From positions 51,866-86,241 of the forward strand of contig JAAOMT010000514.1 of the NCBI GenBank assembly GCA_016748015.1: 34,376 nucleotides of DNA, read 5' to 3'. Under the pieces are notes generated by a model. It saw nothing but the letters and a program-made list of their open reading frames with translations, made no database searches and was not told the origin of the DNA. This DNA is from Geosiphon pyriformis (lineage: Eukaryota > Glomeromycota > Glomeromycetes > Archaeosporales > Geosiphonaceae). Shown piece by piece: positions 29,262 through 34,376 of the stretch. The translations under genes were made by a program, and so were the position numbers. Each line of letters opens with the position of its first letter. Position 1 is the first letter of the stretch.

Positions 29262-29644
29262 ATAGAAAACGTTTCTCTTGATAAAATTCTATTTCTTTTA
29301 TATTTCTTTTATTTTTCTTTCTTTTCTTATTACAATCATTAGGGTAGCCTACAGATAAGATTTCTGTAAAAGAGTTGACTTTCACAGCAAAGTAACTACA
29401 CATTTTAGTGAGCTTCCAGACAAGCAATTTTTGGGAAAGAGTTGACGTTTACTACAATGTAACTACATAAAGTAACTGGCAAGGAATTGGCCATTCCACT
29501 TATAAGCCCAGCAGTTCAAATTATAGGAGATAATTTGAAGATAAATTCGGTTATTGGAGGTTCAACCACATCCAAAAAACGTGAATTCACAACAGACAGG
29601 CATCAACAACATTTAAAAAAAGAGACCAAAAACCTCCAGTAACA

Positions 29645-29662
29645 TTTGGTGCTCTCCTACGG
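29645..29662 (+). promoter_or_regulatory. Primer-binding site of element F
   Basis: TTTGGTGCTCTCCTACGG follows the LTR directly and shares its first 12 bases with the PBS of element A. Upstream, AGAGACCAAA (29620-29629) can pair with it imperfectly, leaving a two-base bulge. Confidence 0.7.
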
Positions 29663-29689
29663 AAATAACACAGTAACAACAAATTCAAA

Positions 29690-31072
29690 GTGGCGACCAC
29701 ACCAGACACAGCAACTCTAAAGTATTACCAGTCAATTTACACCCACTGCAAGCAAAGATTTAACATTCCAGACAGAATTGAAATTGTAAAGAAATTAGTA
29801 TACCAATACATTGAAAACTGCATCAACAATTATCTTTTTGGAAACTACAACATTTCAGAAGTTAGAAGCAACTTCTACAATAATTTAGTGCATTATTCAC
29901 ATTTGGGAACAGAAGACCTGAACAGTGAAACACTTGCTACCTACTTCTAAGAACTTAATTTTAATATTATTAAGTATTGTGAAGAAAAATGCCCAGTACA
30001 GTCTAAATACTCTTTTGACTTTGAATCAGAGACAGAAACAAGCAATAAAGGCAAACAAAGATTGAAGCAATACTTAAGAACCATTCCAAACACTCCAACA
30101 CTACAAAAGACAACTGTCAAACACTTGCAAACACCTGAACAAGGAACCAGTGTCAAATTACCACTTTCTATTACACTATTTCCAATTTCATTTGTTCAAC
30201 CACAAATACCAAGTTCACCACTTAGCCGTTTCTCCAGACCAGAAGATTTTCAGTCACCTAGAAATCCTATTCAACAGCAGGAACCAATATCAACAAGTGC
30301 CAATATCATTAATTACTTACAGAAAAACGAAAGTAATCACTCAGAAAGCTTGGAAAGTAAAGAAACTGAATCAGAACCAGAAGAAATTCCAGAAAATGAA
30401 GAAGAAATAGCAACTGCTTACATTGCAAAAATCCCAGAATTCACTGGTGAAGACAATGATACCAGTCCTCAAGAATGGCTTGACAAAGTTCAAAAAGCAG
30501 GAGATGCAAATGGTTGGATTACAGCAAGAATGCTCAAAGCAATTCCCTACTTTCTCCAAGAAACAGCAGGAGAATGGTTTGAAAATTTAGAAGAACCATT
30601 TGAAAACTGGCAAGCACTCAAAGATGCTTTTCTACAACAATTCATTGACAACAATACCTCTATCACTCTCAAAAATTGCTTTCGCAATATTAAACAAGAA
30701 ACATCTGAATCTGTTATGACCTATCTTGGAAGATTTAACAAACTTCTCAGACAAATTCGACAATTAGAAACCAATGACTACTATTCTGATGCTCAAATTC
30801 TGAATCAGTTTATAGCAGGGTTAAAAGACAAACTGATTAAGAAAGTCCATCCACATGCTCTAGCAGACTTAGCAACTGTTATTAGACATGCAAAAAGCTA
30901 TGAAATGGCAATGGAAAAAGCAAATCACACCAAGCTTGTAAATCTTGCAATTGGAGAAACCAGTTCAGCAGCTGAAAAGAAGATAGACCAACTCACAAAA
31001 AAAGTTGAAAGCTACTTCACAAACCAACAACAACAGCAACAACAACCACAAAGATATCAACCCCCACAATAA
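29690..31072 (+). pseudogene. Gag (matrix-like N-terminus and capsid) of element F
   Basis: One frame runs from 29690 to the stop at 31070, broken only by TAA at 29948. The first codon is GTG in an otherwise good initiation context (A at -3, G at +4). An in-frame TAA lies at 29666 and no ATG occurs before the stop at 29948, so the ATG was probably lost. After a Ser/Pro/Glu-rich linker (30100-30410) the capsid begins at A-Y-I-A-K-I-P-E-F (about 30417) with Q-E-W-L, A-G-E-W-F (about 30568-30582) and a W-x-x-L-x-x-x-F-x-x-x-F pattern typical of retrotransposon Gag. It ends in a Gln run (31022-31050). Gag forms the virus-like particle around the RNA. Confidence 0.85.
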
Positions 31073-31306
31073 TGCAACCAAAACAATTTTGGATCATCAT
31101 CCAACAATCAATCTCAAAATTGTCATTATTGTGGAATTCCAGGACACTGGAAACGAGATTGTAGGAAATTACAAAGAGACCAACAAAACAGGAGTAATCA
31201 ACGTTACTTTTCATCACAATAAACTTATTACCAATCTCCACGACCAACTTATTATTTACCAAGACCACAAAATTAAAACAGTTACTATCCACCAGCTCCA
31301 CAATCA
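31073..31306 (+). pseudogene. Nucleocapsid CCHC zinc knuckle of element F
   Basis: In the same frame as Gag, 31121-31162 encodes C-H-Y-C-G-I-P-G-H-W-K-R-D-C, a perfect C-x2-C-x4-H-x4-C knuckle that binds the genomic RNA. It is isolated by three stops, TAA at 31070, 31220 and 31274. Each stands where a Gln codon would fit the Gln/Asn-rich context (CAA to TAA). The downstream stretch is Pro/Tyr/Gln-rich. Confidence 0.85.
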
Positions 31307-32280
31307 ATGCAGCAACAATATCAACAACCTTTACCAATTCAGCCATATCAGACACCACCCACTCAACAATATCAAGTACCAGCAAGAAGATTGGTTCAAC
31401 ATAACCAATTCACACTCCAAAATCAATTGCAGAATAACCACAACAGAATCAATCCAAATAACCAGTTGGTTCCCCGAAATTCAGGCCAGCAAAGACCCAA
31501 TCACTATCACACTCAATCCAGTTATTTTACAATACCAGAGGAATCGAATTTTCAACAAACTGCACTTTCTGAAGGTGAAATTGCAGCACCAAGATCAAAT
31601 TCTTTCAACCACACCATTCTCTCAGCTCAAATTGCCCAAAATGCTAATCTGTCAGATATATTTCCATTTGAATTTGAGGCAAATGAATCACCATTTCTGC
31701 TTAGTAATGCAGCAGTCAATGAACAGAAAGCAATTACTGTCATGTACACAGAAGCTACAGTGGAAGGAAAACCCATTTACTTAATCTTAGATAGTGGATC
31801 AGCTGGAAGTATTATCACTTACCAGCTGATGCAACAACTCAAACAAAATATAGACAGACCAGCTCAAACAGTTATTGTCACAGCTGATAGTATGAAGAAG
31901 ACTCCAGTAGGAAAAATTGATGATTTCCCTTTTTCAATTGATGGAATCATCATTCCAGTTAAAGTTCTTGTTATAGATGCACTTCAATACCAAGCTCTAG
32001 TCAGAAATGATTGGCTTTTAAAGGCCAATGCAAACCTGAACTGGGAAACTCAAGAACTTAAAATCTCATACCAAGGACAATATACTATAGTACCTGCAAC
32101 CTGTGGTACTTTTAACAAACGATCAGAAAAAGCTCCAGTATTTGAATTTGAAGAGGAGAAAGAAATGCCACTTACTGAAACCTACATGGCTCTTAAATCA
32201 ACATCCAATTGGGCTGAAGAAACCGAACAAGAGATTTTCGAAGAATCAAGGGGATGGAAGAAAGTTAGATATTCTACACC
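31307..32280 (+). pseudogene. Retropepsin (protease) domain of element F
   Basis: After a Gln/Asn/Pro-rich stretch (to about 31640) the frame gives a retropepsin fold: L-I-L-D-S-G-S-A-G-S-I-I-T with catalytic D-S-G at 31790-31798. Then come V-I-V-T-A-D and V-K-V-L-V-I-D-A (about 31960-31981), and a N-D-W-L-L-K-A-N-A segment ending near P-A-T-C-G (about 32093-32107). The enzyme is an aspartic protease acting as a dimer to cut Gag-Pol. No defect is seen in this domain. The frame is continuous with Gag in phase, so the original element probably made a single polyprotein. Confidence 0.9.
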
Positions 32281-33010
32281 AGAACCACAGAAACAACCAC
32301 TCTATATTCTACTTAAATGCAAAGATTGCAACAAAAAACTTTCATCAATGGGAGCATGTATTTCTCCAGAAGAGGAATATGAAACTCGTACCTGTTACTT
32401 TTGCAAAGCATACCATAGAGAACAATTTGGATCTCCAAAAAGAAGTGGAAAATAGGACAACACATCTTGCCTTACATGTGGAGAAATACTACCAGAAAAA
32501 TACAATTGGATTGATGTAGCAATGAGAGGAGGAGTATGTGATCAAACCTGTCAATATGCTCTATCAATTTCGGAAAAAGTCAGAAGAGGAACACCATTTA
32601 ATGCAGCATACAACAGTGCTCTCAATAAACTTTACCACTACCCTCATGATGCTAATATAATTTTTGATCTAGCAATGGCATTAATCAATGGAGCTACTCA
32701 AGAAGATGTCCGCCAAATGAAAGAAGCTGAATATATTGAGTACATCATGGAATTAGCTGGATTTGATTATAAAGATGAAGTAAAAACCTACCACCAAATT
32801 GCAAGCCACACATATTTGACCAAAGAAGCTCAAATTCAACGATTAGAGCAAATGAACATTCAATTATGTGAAGAATGTGTTATGCCTTGTGATGACCAAT
32901 GGTGTTTAGAATGTTATGCTCTTAGCATTCCTCTGCCAGATAAGAATAATAAAAATGAAATCGAATTTGGAGTATCTGAACAAGTAGAAGAACTACCAAC
33001 CACTCCCATC
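32281..33010 (+). pseudogene. Cys-rich multi-CxxC segment between protease and dUTPase
   Basis: In frame with the protease, this segment has successive pairs: C-K-D-C (about 32318), C-Y-F-C-K-A-Y-H (about 32393), C-L-T-C (about 32468), C-D-Q-T-C (about 32537), C-E-E-C (about 32870) and C-L-E-C (about 32903). The spacing suggests two or three zinc-binding modules. TAG at 32453 interrupts it, most likely from TGG (Trp) or CAG (Gln). The middle part (32550-32860) is helical-looking and charged. Element A shows decayed traces of the same slot. Function is unknown; nucleic-acid or protein binding would be a guess. Confidence 0.7.
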
Positions 33011-33480
33011 TATCTTTTTGAAAAACAACCACCTCTACAACTTAAATATTTTGACAACCATGGCCAAGAAATCAGACCAGAAAAAGCACACGAAATTGAT
33101 GCTGGATATGACTTGAAATACCCAGGAAAAGATACTTTGATTCTCCAACCAAAGTTTTTAACAAAAATCAATTTAAAAATTGCTCTTAAAATTCCACCAG
33201 GAGCAATGGTTCAAATTGCCTCCAGATCATCATTGGCAAGCAAAAGAATCAATATTAGAGAAGAAGTTATAGATGTAGAATACACTGAAGACATTACCAT
33301 CATGCTACAGAATGAGACAGACAAACCATTCAAATTGAACATGCTGAAAAAATTGCTCAAGCAATTTACTTACCCTTAATCAACATTTCGGGTTTACAAT
33401 CAGTAAACAACAGAGAACAATTGGAAAAAAGTGAAAAAAGAACTCAAGGTTTTGGTTCAACTGGACGATTTACAGTTCCA
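33011..33480 (+). pseudogene. Trimeric-type dUTPase domain of element F, frameshifted
   Basis: All five motifs of the trimeric dUTPase family are visible. Motif 1 is A-G-Y-D-L (33101-33115) and motif 2 R-S-S-L-A (33224-33238). Motif 3 is V-I-D-V-E-Y-T-E-D-I (33266-33295). Motif 4 is E-K-I-A-Q-A-I (33346-33366), and motif 5 G-F-G-S-T-G-R (33448-33468). Motifs 4 and 5 are in the -1 frame. A lost A in the run at 33332-33334 explains the shift. In motif 3 the usual Gly before V-I-D and the Gly after Y-x are both Glu (GAA at 33263 and 33287), consistent with GGA to GAA. The catalytic Asp is kept. The enzyme converts dUTP to dUMP. The copy is inactive as it stands. Confidence 0.88.
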
Positions 33481-34068
33481 GTAAACATAGTTCTTAATAC
33501 ACAAAATAAATCTCACCAGATTCTTCAACTTCCTTAGCCAATTACCATTTCATCTTTTGGAGAACATCACGAAATTTACACTTGCTCAAAACCCACTACT
33601 ACACAACAAATCTTTGAATCCAATGAACAAATCTGTTTGAAGCATGAAATATCAATTCCAAACGTTTATATTCCCAAAGGAATGAAAAAATTTTGAGTTA
33701 CATTCTACAACCCCAATAATTACCCTATTGTTTTATTAAACAAATTAGAAATTGAAATCATACACAGCAATATCTTTCAAGATGAAAACTCTCAAATTGT
33801 CTCTAATTTCATCGAAATTATAAAGCACATTCTACTCCCAAATTCAAATATCATTTCCACTACTGGAAACTATTACTTGTTGGAAGAAAAACTCTCTCGA
33901 ATCAATATGAGTTCCTTAGAACCTCAACAACAAAGACAATTGAAACAATTGATAGCTGAATTTGCAGATATATTTGCAAAAGACAACAATGACTTGGGAA
34001 AAACAGACATTGTTCAACATCAGATTTATACAGGAGATGCTCTACCAAAATGTCAACAAGCTTATTGA
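33481..34068 (+). pseudogene. Connector between dUTPase and RT of element F
   Basis: The frame set by dUTPase motif 5 continues without shift to the window end, through TAG 33535, TGA 33694 and TGA 34066. The N-V-Y-I-P-K-G part (33661-33681), followed by beta-like V-T-F-Y-N-P-N-N, resembles the beta-rich segment that precedes RT in Ty3/gypsy elements. Then F-A-D-I-F-A (about 33961-33978) and H-Q-I-Y-T-G (34018-34035) are the classic lead-in to RT. The stop at 34066 falls where the family has Arg in the P-Y-R-V-P-P-A type motif (CGA to TGA). Confidence 0.8.
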
Positions 34069-34376
34069 GTGCCACCTGCCAGCCACCAATTTATCAAAGA
34101 AGAGGTCCAAAGAATGCTCAATAACGGATTGATTCAACCATCAAGAAGTCCTTGGGCCTCACCAGTAGTTTTGGTTAAAAAGAAAAACGGAAAAATTAGA
34201 TTCTGTGTTGATTATAGACAACTGAATAGTGTTACAATTGGAGATGCCTACCCTCTTCCAAGAATTGATGACATGCTAGATGCTCTGGGAAAAGCCAAGT
34301 TCTTTTCAACTTTAGACCTAGAAAGTGGATACTGGCAAGTCGAAATGGACCCAAAAGATAGACCCAAAACAGCATT
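34069..34376 (+). pseudogene. Reverse transcriptase of element F, cut by window end
   Basis: Reads S-P-W-A-S-P-V-V-L-V-K-K-K (about 34147-34185), R-F-C-V-D-Y-R-Q-L-N (34198-34227), Y-P-L-P-R-I-D-D-M-L and S-T-L-D-L-E-S-G-Y-W-Q-V. These are RT fingers and palm motifs, including the first catalytic Asp in T-L-D-L. The window ends at K-T-A, before the YxDD box. No stop follows the TGA at 34066 in this part. Confidence 0.92.

Larger units (their letters stand above)
28672..29644 (+). repeat. 5' LTR of element F
   Basis: 973 bp, from TGTTAC to GTAACA, directly followed by the PBS. Contents in order: a diverged AT-rich U3 start, the phased array (28879-28992), a TATA box (29046), AATAAA (29130), a short hairpin (29211-29233), the palindrome CCAGGCCTGG (29252-29261), then a well conserved leader. 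A minus-strand frame at 29164-29427 lies inside the conserved half and is not considered a gene. Confidence 0.9.
28672..34376 (+). mobile_element. Element F: youngest dUTPase-bearing LTR retrotransposon, cut by the window end
   Basis: A 5' LTR (28672-29644) and PBS precede a single long polyprotein frame with Gag, CCHC, protease, Cys-rich segment, dUTPase and RT; the window ends inside RT. It sits inside element E in the opposite orientation. Base before the LTR: CACGT, the predicted target duplication. The interior is less AT-rich and keeps many CpG. Eight in-frame stops and one frameshift make this copy defective. All stops are explained by C:G to T:A transitions. Confidence 0.9.

Noticed and set aside
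29164-29427. Antisense open frame within LTR F
   Set aside because: It overlaps the conserved leader. LTR D has stops in the corresponding frame, and no protein motif is seen.
23837-29644. LTR D and LTR F as the two LTRs of one element
   Set aside because: D is not followed by a PBS, F is not preceded by a polypurine tract, and the sequence between them is a minus-strand element of another family.
29645-29662. Naming a specific tRNA primer
   Set aside because: The PBS starts with a TGG-compatible sequence, but the remaining bases did not match any tRNA 3' end I could recall with confidence.
31005-31784. Long plus-strand frame rich in His, Asn and Ile, and the minus-strand frame over 31017-31385
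   Set aside because: Both overlap the frame that encodes the CCHC knuckle and the start of the protease and show no motif of their own.
33332-33334. Programmed -1 frameshift within the dUTPase
   Set aside because: There is no canonical slippery heptamer, and the shift would split a catalytic domain between motifs 3 and 4. Loss of one A from an A run is simpler.
29690-34376. Reassigned stop codons (TAA/TAG as Gln) instead of mutations
   Set aside because: Most of the many Gln positions in element F are CAA or CAG, with only a handful of TAA/TAG. Two TGA stops fit Arg rather than Gln, and older copies have stops at many other positions. Decay explains the pattern better.

Overview
The window is AT-rich, gene-poor eukaryotic DNA made almost entirely of dead or dying transposable elements. 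No intact host gene, tRNA, rRNA or CRISPR array was found. The sequences point to a fungus, most likely an arbuscular mycorrhizal fungus (Glomeromycotina): the Gag-Pol reading frames and the LINE reading frames resemble retroelement families I recall from Rhizophagus and Gigaspora. That placement rests on memory of the families, not on a search.

Layout. 1-1497: AT-rich filler. 1498-3245: internally deleted hAT DNA-transposon relic (minus) with BED-like and hATC pieces. 3352-4170: weak, LINE-like coding relic (plus). 4171-5584: nothing recognisable. 5585-5899: 40-bp-period minisatellite running into an LTR. 5900-15869 (element A): full-length, very decayed Ty3/gypsy-type LTR element on the minus strand, order gag, protease, Cys-rich region, dUTPase, RT, RNase H, integrase. 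15870-19612: LINE relic (minus) with CCHC, AP-endonuclease and RT parts, cut off at the element A LTR. 19613-23615 (element C): 5'-truncated relative of A. 23616-23869: fragment of an unknown open frame. 23837-24816 (LTR D): lone plus-strand LTR. 24817-28671 (element E): better preserved minus-strand relative, LTR plus the pol 3' half. 28672-34376 (element F): youngest element, plus strand, sitting inside the pol of E and running off the window within RT.

F would encode one polyprotein: Gag, CCHC nucleocapsid, retropepsin, a Cys-rich multi-CxxC region, a trimeric-type dUTPase, then RT. The frame is broken by eight in-frame stops, all explainable by C:G to T:A transitions, and by one 1-base deletion inside the dUTPase.

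The signals most worth a second look are in the LTRs. Each LTR lineage carries its own short tandem array just upstream of its TATA box. The arrays differ in sequence, but most repeat at 10, 20-21 or 40-41 bp, close to whole turns of DNA. In two minus-family LTRs a 9-base U5 segment is complementary to the primer-binding site, suggesting possible self-priming. CpG is almost absent from the left 23.6 kb and reappears abruptly near 23,616.
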